DNA of 57,382 nt from MED-G78 sp964546275. Lineage in GTDB: Bacteria > Pseudomonadota > Gammaproteobacteria > Magnimaribacterales > D2472. Below the pieces are notes generated by a model. The model made no database searches and was not told the origin of the DNA. It saw only the letters and a list, made by a program, of their open reading frames with translations. A program made the translations under genes and the position numbers. The stretch covers positions 1 to 57,382 of the forward strand of contig CAZJJG010000006.1 of NCBI GenBank assembly GCA_964546275.1, given 5' to 3'. This document shows, piece by piece, positions 24,142 to 33,450 of the stretch. The number at the start of each line of letters is the position of its first letter. Within the stretch, counting starts at the first letter, position 1.

Positions 24142-26943
24142 ATGAACATATCATTAAGATATCTAATGGGTGCTACTGCATCAATCTTTTTATTAACACC
24201 GACAAATCTTTTCGCTCAAGAAATAGAAGAGGTTGTTACAACAGCTACAAGAAAAGCTGAGTCAATTCAGGATATTGCGCTTTCAGTTCAAGCTCTTTCA
24301 GCAGATGCTTTAGCTGATGCTCAAGTTACTGAAGTTCAGGATTTAGCTGAATTAGTTCCAGGTTTTTCATACCAGAACGTTCTTGGCTCAGGATCTTTAT
24401 ATACTATAAGAGGAGCTTCTAGTGCTGCGGTTGGAGCAGGTACAGCTACTTCTGTTCAAACAGCTATTAATGGCCATACATTAGCAGGAAGTGCTTTTGG
24501 TGAAATTGGTTTCTTTGATGTTGAGCAAGTTAATATTCTTGCAGGACCTCAAGGAACTCTTTATGGAAGAAACGTTGTTGGCGGACTTATTAACTTAGTT
24601 ACTGCAAGACCTGAAGCGGAAGTTGGCGGATATTTGAATGTTGAAATGGGTAACTATGGATCAGAAAGAGTTACTACAGCTATTAATATGCCATTTGGTG
24701 ACAATGTAAGAACAAGACTTGCTTATGGTTCTTTTGTAAAAGACGGATGGGTAAAGAATATTGGAACTGGCAATGCTATTGATGGAAGAGACTCTTATGC
24801 TGTCAGATTATCAGTTGATGTTGACATAGATGATACTAGCGGAATTCGTTTTAATACTGCTGAGTACTCTTCAGATGACAACAGAATGAATATTGGCGGT
24901 CAATACTGTGAGCAGGATATTTTTTATGGTTGTTCACCTTTTGTAAAAGGCCAATTAGGTCAAACTGCTCATGAAGCTGGAACTATTATTGGATTTATTG
25001 ATTCAATAACTTTTCTAAGACCATCAGCTAGCTTTGATTCTTATGCAAACTCTCAAAAATTTGCAACTCTTGATATGGTTAACAAAAACCATGATCCAGA
25101 TAGACAAATGGTTGTTCAAAATTCTCAAATTGAGTATGTAAAACAAATCAATGATATAACTTTAAAAGCTAAATATTCCTATTCAGTAAGAGACTACCAA
25201 CACACAGATGACCAAGATCATTCATTTGCAAGTGAAACATTTTCTACTGCTGTAGGTCCTGTTCCTGCACTGGAACTGCAATTTGAATGTTTCAATGCTG
25301 CGATGGTTGATCGTTCAGAGTCTGTAGAATGCTCACAAGACTATGATATTAATAGACAATCAGAAATTAATTTAATCTCTGATTTTGATGGCCCGCACAA
25401 TTTTACTGCTGGTCTATACATGAGAGAAAACGATAACGCTAATAACTACATCCTTCAAACAGCTGGATATCAAATGTTAAGATCTTTTGATCTTCACCCT
25501 TATAGCGATTCACTATTTGGTGGAGCTATGGACGGAAAAGGTGGAATTGCATATTGGTCAGTATTTGGTGGCGTATTTGGTGCAGTTGCTCCTTCACTGC
25601 TAGGCGGTTTAATTGATCTCCCTACAGCACTTGCACAAATTACCGGTGGTACTTTGGCAACTTGTGCTAGTTTAGGTGGTCTATGTGACAGAACACTTCC
25701 CAATGAACTAGGTGGATTAATTACAAGTCAAAATTCAAAAGTTAAATCAAATGCTCTATTTGGTGAGTACTATTATGATATCAATGATGCTACTAAATTA
25801 ACTTTAGGTATGAGATATAACGATGATACTTATGAAAGTACAATATTTAGTACTCTTGGTGATGTAACTAATCCAAATTACACATATAGCCCTGAATATA
25901 GCAGAAATAACTCTGGTCAAACTAGAGAGCAATCTGAAAATAGCGCTTTTACATACAAAATGGCTATTCAACATTTTATTAATGATAACAGCATGGTTTA
26001 TGCATCTTATACAACTGGCCTGAAAGCTGGTGGAACATCTCCAAATGAGTTGGGTGTAAATTTACCTTATGGTGAAGAAGAGTCTATCAATACAGAAATT
26101 GGAACTAGAAATATTCTAATGGACGGAAGATTGCTTATAAATGCTACTTACTTTGAATTTGATGTTACTAATGGTCAATATGGTCAGCTTGAAAGAGCAG
26201 GTGTGGTTAATAGAACTTTTGACTATATGAATAAAGGTTTTGAGGGTCAAATGAAATTCTTTATAACAGATAATACTCAACTTGATTTCAATTTCTTAGC
26301 TTCCGATTCAGCAATGGGTAATGGTTTTGCAAGAGATCCAAATAATCCAAATGGAGCGACTCAGATGCTTGCTTCTGGTTTTGGTAATGCTGCTTTAGCA
26401 AATTTCCTTACATTCTCTGGATTTGATGCTGCTTCAGCTGCTGCTACAGCTGCAGCTATTGGAGAAAACTTTGGTACGTTTGCACCATTTGTTCAATGGG
26501 CAGCAACCGATAGAGGTATTATTTATAACTTCCAAGGTGATGTTCAAACATTGCCTGGTTTGTCAATGGACATGATGCAGCAACTTCAAGGGAATAATGT
26601 TCCTTTAGTAGCGGATCTTGACTACAACTTATCTTTATCACAAAGATTCCCTCAGTCAGGTGGCGCAACAGATGTTAAATTAACCTATGTACATAAAGGC
26701 GAAAGAGATGGGGATATCTTCAATGGAGATAGATTCAAACTTCCTGAAGCTAAATACATGGACATGCTAGTAACATACACACCTTCATCTGAAGAATGGT
26801 ATGTTGGTGGTTTTATCAAGAACATAGCTGATAAAAGATACCAGCATGGTGTAACTGCAAATGGTAATTTAGCAGGTGGTGGTGTTCATATCACTTTTGC
26901 TAATCCAAGAACTTATGGAATTAAGTTTGGAATGAATTTCTAA
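24142..26943 (+). CDS. TonB-dependent outer-membrane receptor
   Basis: A 933-residue receptor. The signal peptide ends NLFAQ (about residue 26), then EIEEVVTTATRKAES and a plug domain with TIRGASS, VEQVNILAGPQGTLYGRNVVGGLINLVTARPE. The barrel ends in FGMNF. The long barrel with many extracellular insertions (for example an Ala/Gly-rich loop near residues 755-790) suggests a large ligand, unknown. AAAGGGGA lies before the ATG. It is transcribed alone and ends in a strong terminator. Confidence 0.92.
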   Translation: MNISLRYLMGATASIFLLTPTNLFAQEIEEVVTTATRKAESIQDIALSVQALSADALADAQVTEVQDLAELVPGFSYQNVLGSGSLYTIRGASSAAVGAGTATSVQTAINGHTLAGSAFGEIGFFDVEQVNILAGPQGTLYGRNVVGGLINLVTARPEAEVGGYLNVEMGNYGSERVTTAINMPFGDNVRTRLAYGSFVKDGWVKNIGTGNAIDGRDSYAVRLSVDVDIDDTSGIRFNTAEYSSDDNRMNIGGQYCEQDIFYGCSPFVKGQLGQTAHEAGTIIGFIDSITFLRPSASFDSYANSQKFATLDMVNKNHDPDRQMVVQNSQIEYVKQINDITLKAKYSYSVRDYQHTDDQDHSFASETFSTAVGPVPALELQFECFNAAMVDRSESVECSQDYDINRQSEINLISDFDGPHNFTAGLYMRENDNANNYILQTAGYQMLRSFDLHPYSDSLFGGAMDGKGGIAYWSVFGGVFGAVAPSLLGGLIDLPTALAQITGGTLATCASLGGLCDRTLPNELGGLITSQNSKVKSNALFGEYYYDINDATKLTLGMRYNDDTYESTIFSTLGDVTNPNYTYSPEYSRNNSGQTREQSENSAFTYKMAIQHFINDNSMVYASYTTGLKAGGTSPNELGVNLPYGEEESINTEIGTRNILMDGRLLINATYFEFDVTNGQYGQLERAGVVNRTFDYMNKGFEGQMKFFITDNTQLDFNFLASDSAMGNGFARDPNNPNGATQMLASGFGNAALANFLTFSGFDAASAAATAAAIGENFGTFAPFVQWAATDRGIIYNFQGDVQTLPGLSMDMMQQLQGNNVPLVADLDYNLSLSQRFPQSGGATDVKLTYVHKGERDGDIFNGDRFKLPEAKYMDMLVTYTPSSEEWYVGGFIKNIADKRYQHGVTANGNLAGGGVHITFANPRTYGIKFGMNF

Positions 26944-26963
26944 TTTAAAAATTAGATAAAAAT

Positions 26964-26990
26964 AAAGCCCGGTTTATACCGGGCTTTTTT
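26964..26990. terminator. Bidirectional rho-independent terminator
   Basis: A 10-bp stem (26964-26973 with 26978-26987, core GCCCGGT/ACCGGGC) around TTAT, with T-runs on both sides. It ends the TonB-receptor gene and overlaps the 3' end of the thioesterase gene on the other strand. Confidence 0.92.
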
Positions 26991-27477
26991 ATGTAAGATC
27001 TTTTATTTTAAGCCTAAGCTCCATGTCAACTGGATGCTTGGTATTATCTTTCATGATTGAAAGTAAATTGTTAAGAAAATCGTCTTCCATTTCTGAGGTC
27101 TTTCTTGAGTTCATATCTATATGACCAAGAACAGTCTCATATAAAGCACAAACATCACCACTTTCATTGATTAGAACACCCGCTATGTGTAAAAGTTTTT
27201 TATTTACATTATGCAATCTATATCTAGGTAGCAGTTTTTCTCCAAGGAGACATTCTTTCATATATTTATAATTATCTTCTAAAGTAAAAGATGAAAATCC
27301 TGAATCAAAATATTCATCCGAAAACCCCATATCAAGACTATAGAAATCACCAAATGCAAAACCAAGCATCTGATTGTAGTAAAGAACATTCATGTGACCA
27401 TTTAAATCACACATCTCCTCAGTAATTTCAACAAGGTCAGCTTGATATGGAAAGGAGTTTTGAAGATTTTCTGACAT
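26989..27477 (-). CDS. Hotdog-fold acyl-CoA thioesterase
   Basis: A 162-residue single-hotdog protein with the DLNGHMNVLYYNQML segment typical of the 4-hydroxybenzoyl-CoA thioesterase group. The Asp before Asn-Gly-His-Met is the likely catalytic acid. The rest has the expected strand-rich core (FTLEDNYKYMKECLLGEKL, RYRLHNVNKKLLHI). It is divergent from aceE, with 84 bp between them. The acyl substrate is unknown. Confidence 0.7.
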   Translation of the reverse strand: MSENLQNSFPYQADLVEITEEMCDLNGHMNVLYYNQMLGFAFGDFYSLDMGFSDEYFDSGFSSFTLEDNYKYMKECLLGEKLLPRYRLHNVNKKLLHIAGVLINESGDVCALYETVLGHIDMNSRKTSEMEDDFLNNLLSIMKDNTKHPVDMELRLKIKDLT

Positions 27478-27561
27478 TTTATTTATTATTAAATATTAGA
27501 AAAGTATTATAATTACTGAGCCAGTAAATGCCATAACTTTGTATTCAAATAAAGGAGTGTT

Positions 27562-30204
27562 TTGAAAAAAGATAATAAAGACATCGACACTATAGAAACC
27601 CAAGAGTGGACTGAGGCAATTGAATCTGTAATAAAAAATGCAGGCCCTAAAAGAGCTTCCTTTTTATTAACTGAACTTGCAAAAAAACTAACCTCTGCTG
27701 GTGAAGTTCCCACATACAATCTTACAACACCTTTTAGAAATACTATCCCTACTAGCGAAGAGGCAACCATGCCAGGCGATCTTTTTATGGAAAGGAGGAT
27801 TAGATCATTGATAAGATGGAATGCTCTAGCATTAGTCCTGAGAGCTAATAAAGGCGATGATGAATTAGGTGGTCATATTGCAACTTTCTCTTCTTCAGCA
27901 ACTTTATATGATGTTGGTTTTAATTACTTTTTTAGAGGTTCAAATAATCAGTTAGAAGATTTAGTCTATTACCAAGGTCACTCATCACCAGGAATATATG
28001 CCAGAAGTTTTCTAGAAGGCTACTTAAGTGAGCGTGATTTAGACAATTTTAGAAGAGAAGCTTCTAGCCCAGGCTTATCTTCCTACCCTCATCCATGGTT
28101 AATGCCAGATTATTGGCAATTTCCTGTAGTTTCTATGGGGCTAGGCCCAATCATGGGAGTGTATCAGGCTCATATTATGCGTTACTTATCAGCTCGAGGT
28201 TTAGTACCTAGAAATGATAGAAAAGTTTGGGTATTCTGTGGAGATGGTGAGATGGATGAACCTGAATCTAAAGGTTCCATTGGTTTAGCTGGTAGAGAAA
28301 AATTAGAAAATCTTATTTTTGTTATTAACTGTAATCTTCAAAGATTAGATGGACCTGTTAGGGGTAATGGAAAAATTATTCAAGAACTTGAAACTGAATT
28401 TAGAGGCTCTGGCTGGAATGTAATCAAAGTTGTTTGGGGCAGAAAATGGGATGCATTATTTGCAAAAGATAAAGAAGGAAAGCTTCAAGAAATAATGGAC
28501 TATGTTGTCGATGGAGAGCTTCAAAACTATAAAGCAAAAGGTGGAGCCTATACTAGAGATAATTTCTTCGGTAAAAATCCAGATGTGCTTGAGATGGTAG
28601 AAGACTTAACCGATGAAGATATATATAAATTAAATAGAGGAGGGCATGATCCTTATAAAGTTTATGCTGCATATCATAAGGCTGTAAATTCAACTGGTGC
28701 TCCAACAGTTATCTTGGCATTAACTACAAAAGGATATGGAATAGGCTCAAGACAGGCTGACAATACAACTCACCAAGTCAAAAAACTATCAATTGAAAAT
28801 ATTAAAGCCTTTAGAGATAACTTTGATATTCCTGTAAATGATGATGAGATTGAATCACTTCCTTATGTAAGACCCCCCGAGAATTCACCTGAAATCACAT
28901 ACATGAAAAAAACTCGTGAAAAATTAGGTGGCTTTATTCCAAGAAGAAGAAATAAGATCAAGAAGTTAAAGATGCCTGATGATAAGCATTTTGAGCCTCT
29001 TATCAAAGGGATGGGAGATAGAAAAATATCAACAACGATGGCTACTGTAAGGCTAATGACTAGCTTATTGAAGGACTCTAACATCGGTGAAAGAATTGTC
29101 CCTATAGTGCCTGACGAAGCTAGAACATTCGGGATGGAGGGTTTATTTAAACAAATAGGGATCTACTCTTCAGAAGGTCAGAAATATGAACCTGAAGATG
29201 TTGACAAGGTAATGTGGTACAAAGAATCTAAAGAGGGAGTAATGCTTGAAGAAGGAATTACTGAAGCAGGATCATTTTCTGCATGGCTGGCATTAGCTAC
29301 CGCCTACTCAAATTATGATTTACCAATGATTCCAATATATTTATTTTATTCTATGTTTGGATTTCAGCGAATTCATGATTTAGCATGGGCTGCAGGTGAT
29401 GCCCAGGCAAAAGGGTTTTTAATTGGAGCTACCTCTGGAAGAACAACATTAAATGGAGAGGGTCTTCAGCATCAAGATGGCCATAGTCACATTCTTTCAT
29501 CAACAATTCCTAACTGCTTATCTTATGACCCAGCATATGCATATGAGCTAGCAATTATTTTTAAAGATGGAATTCAAAAGATGTTCGTTGAGCAGCAAAA
29601 TTATTATTACTACATAACTGTTACAAATGAGAATTATGAACAACCAGAACAGCCTAAAGGTATTGAAGAGGATGTAATAAAGGGTCTTTATAAGGTTAGT
29701 GGATGTGAAGATCCAGATATTAGATTAATTGGATCAGGTTCAATTCTAAAAGAATCTCTTCTTGCAAAAGAAATGTTAAAAAAGCATTCAATAAATGCAG
29801 AAGTATGGAGCGCCACAAGTTTTAACTTACTTAGAAAAGATGGAATGGAAGCAGAGAGACATAATCAGCTCAATCCTCATAAAGCACCTCTTGTAACTCA
29901 TCTAGATAAGTGTTTTGGCAACAAAGATATACCTGTAGTAGCTTCTACAGACTATATGAGAGCTTATGCAGATCAAATTAGACCTTACATCAATTCATCT
30001 TATGCTGTTCTAGGTACAGATGGTTTTGGAAGAAGTGATTCAAGAGAAGAGCTTAGAGACTTTTTTGAAATAAGTGCAAATCATATTATGAGAGTTACTG
30101 CTTACAGCTTGTATAAAGAATCAAAAATTTCGAAGGAAGCTTTAGATACTATTTATAAAGAAGTAAAAGTAGATCCAAGCAAACCCAATCCATGGGAAGT
30201 CTAA
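27562..30204 (+). CDS. aceE: Pyruvate dehydrogenase E1, homodimeric type
   Basis: An 880-residue thiamine-diphosphate enzyme decarboxylating pyruvate in the PDH complex. The ThDP motif starts at GDGEMDEPESKG and ends at NCNLQRLDGP. A second transketolase-like domain and C-terminal domain follow, in the length expected for AceE. The start is TTG at 27562, decided by a perfect AAAGGAG 4 bp before it; the next ATG is far inside. aceF begins one base after the stop. No lpd gene follows, so E3 must come from another locus. Confidence 0.96.
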   Translation: MKKDNKDIDTIETQEWTEAIESVIKNAGPKRASFLLTELAKKLTSAGEVPTYNLTTPFRNTIPTSEEATMPGDLFMERRIRSLIRWNALALVLRANKGDDELGGHIATFSSSATLYDVGFNYFFRGSNNQLEDLVYYQGHSSPGIYARSFLEGYLSERDLDNFRREASSPGLSSYPHPWLMPDYWQFPVVSMGLGPIMGVYQAHIMRYLSARGLVPRNDRKVWVFCGDGEMDEPESKGSIGLAGREKLENLIFVINCNLQRLDGPVRGNGKIIQELETEFRGSGWNVIKVVWGRKWDALFAKDKEGKLQEIMDYVVDGELQNYKAKGGAYTRDNFFGKNPDVLEMVEDLTDEDIYKLNRGGHDPYKVYAAYHKAVNSTGAPTVILALTTKGYGIGSRQADNTTHQVKKLSIENIKAFRDNFDIPVNDDEIESLPYVRPPENSPEITYMKKTREKLGGFIPRRRNKIKKLKMPDDKHFEPLIKGMGDRKISTTMATVRLMTSLLKDSNIGERIVPIVPDEARTFGMEGLFKQIGIYSSEGQKYEPEDVDKVMWYKESKEGVMLEEGITEAGSFSAWLALATAYSNYDLPMIPIYLFYSMFGFQRIHDLAWAAGDAQAKGFLIGATSGRTTLNGEGLQHQDGHSHILSSTIPNCLSYDPAYAYELAIIFKDGIQKMFVEQQNYYYYITVTNENYEQPEQPKGIEEDVIKGLYKVSGCEDPDIRLIGSGSILKESLLAKEMLKKHSINAEVWSATSFNLLRKDGMEAERHNQLNPHKAPLVTHLDKCFGNKDIPVVASTDYMRAYADQIRPYINSSYAVLGTDGFGRSDSREELRDFFEISANHIMRVTAYSLYKESKISKEALDTIYKEVKVDPSKPNPWEV

Positions 30205-31464
30205 ATGACAATTGAAAAGATAAAGATTCCTGACTTAGGGGAAGCTGTGGATGTCGAAGTTATAGAAATTTGCGTCCAGCCTGGAGACACAGTTTCTAAA
30301 GATGACTCTATTATTGTTTTAGAATCAGAAAAAGCTGCCATGGAAATTCCAGCATCTGTTGCTGGAAAAATAGTAGATATAAAAGTAAGCAATGGAGATA
30401 CAGTTAGCGAAGGAACAATTTTCTTAGAAATAGAAGCTGAAACAGAAACAGAGACAGTTACGCCAGATAAAGAGACTCCTAGAAGGGAAATATTAAAAGA
30501 TACAGAAGATAATATTCCAGATGCAACTCCCTCATCTAAAGCTCCTGAACCAGAACAGCCCGAATCTATTATCACATATAGTGGAAATCTTTATGCTGGA
30601 CCAGCTGTTAGAAAATTAGCTCGAGAATTTGGTATTGATTTAAATAAGGTTACCCCATCTGGTCCCAGAGGAAGAATGGTAAAGGAAGACCTTCATAGCT
30701 TTGTTAAAAATCGTTTAAATTCCAGCACTCCAGAAATTGTAAAAAATCCTAATGTAGATTTCTCCAAATGGGGAGATATACAATTAGAACCCTTAACAAA
30801 ATTTCAAAAAACATCAGCGCAGAATCTTCAACAATCTTGGAGAAACATTCCTCATGTAACTCAGCATGATGAGGCTAATATAGATAGCTTAATGGAGTTA
30901 AGAGCCCAACTGAACAAGGATTCAGGATTAAAGATATCTCCTTTAGCTTTCTTTGTTAAAGCTATAGCAAAACTTCTTGAAGAATTCCCTCTAATGAATG
31001 CCTCCTTAGATGAGAATACTGAAAATATAGTACTCAAAGATTATATTAATATAGGAATAGCAATTGATACTCCAAAAGGCCTTATTGTTCCTAATATAAA
31101 AAATACTAATAATTTATCTATTACAGAGATCTCTAATGACATTAATCGCATGGCAAAAGCTGCAAAAGAGCGAAAAATTAAAGTTGATGAATTAAAAGGA
31201 TCAACATTTACGATCTCATCTCTAGGAGCGATAGGGGGTAAATTCTTTACACCAATTATTAATCCTCCTGAAGTAGGAATACTTGGAATTTCAAAGTCTT
31301 TTGATGCGATAAGTTTAAATAATGGCGAGCTTCAGACTTTTACCATGCTGCCTATTTCTCTTTCCTATGACCATAGGCTAATCAATGGCGTAGAAGCTGT
31401 TAAATTTACAACAAGATTCTGTCAAATATTAATGAATCTTGATTTTTTTAAAACAAATTACTAA
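30205..31464 (+). CDS. aceF: Dihydrolipoamide acetyltransferase (PDH E2)
   Basis: A 419-residue E2 with one lipoyl domain (Lys43 in LESEKAAME), an acidic/proline linker, a peripheral-subunit-binding domain (AGPAVRKLAREFGIDL ... GPRGRMVKEDL) and a catalytic domain ending with the SYDHRLING active-site motif. E. coli AceF has three lipoyl domains; here there is one. Asn instead of Asp in the HxxxDG motif is known from Azotobacter and Pseudomonas E2p and is not a loss. It directly follows aceE. All core domains are intact. Confidence 0.93.
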   Translation: MTIEKIKIPDLGEAVDVEVIEICVQPGDTVSKDDSIIVLESEKAAMEIPASVAGKIVDIKVSNGDTVSEGTIFLEIEAETETETVTPDKETPRREILKDTEDNIPDATPSSKAPEPEQPESIITYSGNLYAGPAVRKLAREFGIDLNKVTPSGPRGRMVKEDLHSFVKNRLNSSTPEIVKNPNVDFSKWGDIQLEPLTKFQKTSAQNLQQSWRNIPHVTQHDEANIDSLMELRAQLNKDSGLKISPLAFFVKAIAKLLEEFPLMNASLDENTENIVLKDYINIGIAIDTPKGLIVPNIKNTNNLSITEISNDINRMAKAAKERKIKVDELKGSTFTISSLGAIGGKFFTPIINPPEVGILGISKSFDAISLNNGELQTFTMLPISLSYDHRLINGVEAVKFTTRFCQILMNLDFFKTNY

Positions 31465-31470
31465 ATACTT

Positions 31471-32469
31471 ATGAAAATTTCTCTCTTTACATTCCTTTTA
31501 ATATTTTCATGCTTTGAACTTCGTGCAGAAACTTTCTCCGTAATGACTTTTAATGCTGAAAATTTATTTGATACTAAAGATGATCAAAAAAAAGATGATA
31601 AAGCTTTTTTACCATTATCTAAAAAACAATCTGATAAACACCAAAAGTCCTGTCAAAGAATTAGAGTTAAAAAATGGAAAAATGAGTGTCTGTTTCTCGA
31701 TTGGAATCTTGCTGCAAAAGATGCAAAGTTACAAAATATTCTAAATGTAATTATTGCTTATGAAAATGCAGGACCAGATATTATTTTCTTCCAAGAAGTT
31801 GAAAATAATAATATTCTTAAACAACTCTTTAAATTATTAGAACCCTATGGATATCTTGACTATAAATTAATCGAAGGAAATGATTATAGAGGTATTGATA
31901 ATGCTGTTATTTCTAAGTATAAGATTAAGCAATCTGAGTTAAATGTTATAAAGTTTACCGGAGAATTTAGCAATAAAGATACAAGACCCATTCTCAATGT
32001 ATTGATTGATGTTAATGGAAATGACGTCCGCTTTTATGGAGTACATTTTCCAGCTCCTTACTCCAATTATTTAATGAGAGATTCTGCATTTTTAGCTTTA
32101 AATCAGTTACTTATAGAAAATAAAGAACCTTCAATTGCGCTTGGTGATTTTAATGTAACTAGTGCAGAGGCTTTGAAGAATAATACTTTCTATAAACAAG
32201 AAGATGTCTGGCAAATCTCGCATCATATTGGTTGTAATGATTGCTTAGGAACTTACTACTATGCACCCAACAATGATTGGTCTTTTCTTGACGCAATTCT
32301 TGTTTCTAAGAATAGAAATATTTCATTTGTTCCAGAAAGCATCAAACTTCATAAGACTTCTATCAATATGGATAATGAGAATAATAAGCCGATTGGATTT
32401 AATGTAGAAAGTAATTTGGGTGTTTCAGATCATATTCCGCTAGTTGCGAAAGTTACTTTTATCAATTAA
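31471..32469 (+). CDS. Secreted endonuclease/exonuclease/phosphatase-family protein
   Basis: A 332-residue EEP-superfamily protein with a signal peptide (about 1-19, ending ELRAE). Active-site segments are TFNAENLFDTK, IIFFQEVE, VHFPAPYSN, LGDFNVTS and GVSDHIPLVA, giving the usual Asn, Glu, Asp/Asn and Asp-His residues. Members cleave phosphodiesters or phosphomonoesters. The exported form may scavenge phosphate from nucleic acids or phospholipids. It follows aceF by 6 bp and overlaps the convergent MerC gene by four bases. Confidence 0.75.
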   Translation: MKISLFTFLLIFSCFELRAETFSVMTFNAENLFDTKDDQKKDDKAFLPLSKKQSDKHQKSCQRIRVKKWKNECLFLDWNLAAKDAKLQNILNVIIAYENAGPDIIFFQEVENNNILKQLFKLLEPYGYLDYKLIEGNDYRGIDNAVISKYKIKQSELNVIKFTGEFSNKDTRPILNVLIDVNGNDVRFYGVHFPAPYSNYLMRDSAFLALNQLLIENKEPSIALGDFNVTSAEALKNNTFYKQEDVWQISHHIGCNDCLGTYYYAPNNDWSFLDAILVSKNRNISFVPESIKLHKTSINMDNENNKPIGFNVESNLGVSDHIPLVAKVTFIN

Positions 32470-32819
32470 TCAGAATGAGAAAGTTTATAGTTCCATAGGT
32501 GGGCGTTAATTAGGGTAATGCCACCAATAACAGTAAATAGGGTTTCAAAAATATCAGAAGAAAATAAAGCAAAAAATAAAATAAGAGATCCAACCACGCC
32601 AAGAATTATAGGAAGTTTATTTCTATGTGCTTTATAGGCACTTGGAAAACTAAACATGCCAATTACTACAACAATCATCAAGAGTATCGGGTGAACTAGG
32701 TATTCTGTTGAGACAAGAATTGTAAAATAGTCTACACCACCTAATAAGATGATGAGCGTGACTACAAAGCAATGAATAACACAAAGACCTGAGAAAAATA
32801 CCCCTAATTTATCTTTCAT
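32466..32819 (-). CDS. MerC-domain small membrane protein
   Basis: A 117-residue protein with four predicted membrane helices. The first has the MerC-like cysteine motif GLCVIHCFVV (Cys-x3-Cys) following DKLGVFFS. MerC proteins carry Hg(II) or other soft metals across the inner membrane, but many chromosomal members lie outside mer operons, as here. No mer regulator or reductase is nearby. Confidence 0.7.
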   Translation of the reverse strand: MKDKLGVFFSGLCVIHCFVVTLIILLGGVDYFTILVSTEYLVHPILLMIVVVIGMFSFPSAYKAHRNKLPIILGVVGSLILFFALFSSDIFETLFTVIGGITLINAHLWNYKLSHSD

Positions 32820-32844
32820 TAATTATATTAGTATTATTCTAGGA

Positions 32845-33243
32845 TTACTGTCTCCAGCCGCCTCTATCAAATACTCTAATATAAGTAAGCTGATCATGCT
32901 CTGAATCATTAATAACTTTACAGTAATCTCCAGACTCAACCAAGATAACGTCTCCAGTTGAAAGTGCATAAGAATCTTTATGCTGAACACCAAAAGATGG
33001 ATTTGAGCCATGACCATCTTCATCATTCATATATTCAACTATCTCCATTGTTCCTCTGCCATTAGTTATTACATAGGCAACATCAGAATCAATTAGTTTA
33101 TGACCTTCTGTAGATCTACCTGGCTGAATTACAGTTTTGCTGGCAATAATTCTTTTTAGAAGATCATTACTCCAAACTGTATAGTCATCAGTTTCTCTCT
33201 CAGGCGTTCCACCTACTCGGAAATTTACATATTTTTTAGCCAT
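32845..33243 (-). CDS. Cupin-like protein
   Basis: About 132 residues from the ATG at 33243 (MAKKYVNFRV...); a TTG 16 codons upstream (33291) is an alternative. The central part has cupin-like strands: GHKLIDSDVAYVITNG, a turn GRGTMEI and a second strand pair LSTGDVILVESGDYCKVIN, ending YIRVFDRGGW. Several histidines (HKL, GHGSN, QHKDS, EHDQ) could bind metal. The family assignment rests on the strand pattern only; substrate unknown. Confidence 0.55.
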   Translation of the reverse strand: MAKKYVNFRVGGTPERETDDYTVWSNDLLKRIIASKTVIQPGRSTEGHKLIDSDVAYVITNGRGTMEIVEYMNDEDGHGSNPSFGVQHKDSYALSTGDVILVESGDYCKVINDSEHDQLTYIRVFDRGGWRQ

Positions 33244-33354
33244 AATATTTTTAAAAGTGTTTAGGAGATTATTATAAAGATTTGAAGACAAGTTACCATA
33301 TCAGTGTCAATAAAAAGCATTTTTTATGCCCTAAAATTGTATATAATTGTTTCA

Positions 33355-33404
33355 TATCAAATTTAACCGATCTCAAGATAAATGAGTGAATTGATACTCT
33401 TATC
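33355..33404 (+). promoter_or_regulatory. Structured metY leader, candidate SAM-responsive element
   Basis: Two competing folds exist. Fold A pairs TATCAA (33355-33360) with TTGATA (33391-33396) and encloses CTCA/TGAG (33372-33375 with 33383-33386). Fold B pairs GATAA (33377-33381) and GAGT (33384-33387) with ACTC (33396-33399) and TTATC (33400-33404), leaving a 2-base bulge. Both use the same bases, so they exclude each other. The ATTTAACCG and GATAAATG pieces resemble SAM-II loop sequences as I remember them. metY is a known target of SAM-II and SAM-V riboswitches in marine bacteria. The class is not established. Confidence 0.35.
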
Positions 33405-33450
33405 TTTATATTAGACTGGTTTTAATTATTTTAATTTAATACGGAGAAAC

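Noticed and set aside
16935..26943. SusCD-like glycan-uptake locus around the TonB receptors
   Set aside because: No SusD-like lipoprotein or glycosidase genes accompany either receptor; both stand alone.
31360..31420. Loss of the active-site Asp in AceF (HRLING)
   Set aside because: Asn at this place is known in Azotobacter/Pseudomonas E2p enzymes, so it is a normal variant.
32466..32819. mer resistance operon from the MerC and MerT-like proteins
   Set aside because: They are 29 kb apart, and no merA, merR or merP in the classical arrangement is present.
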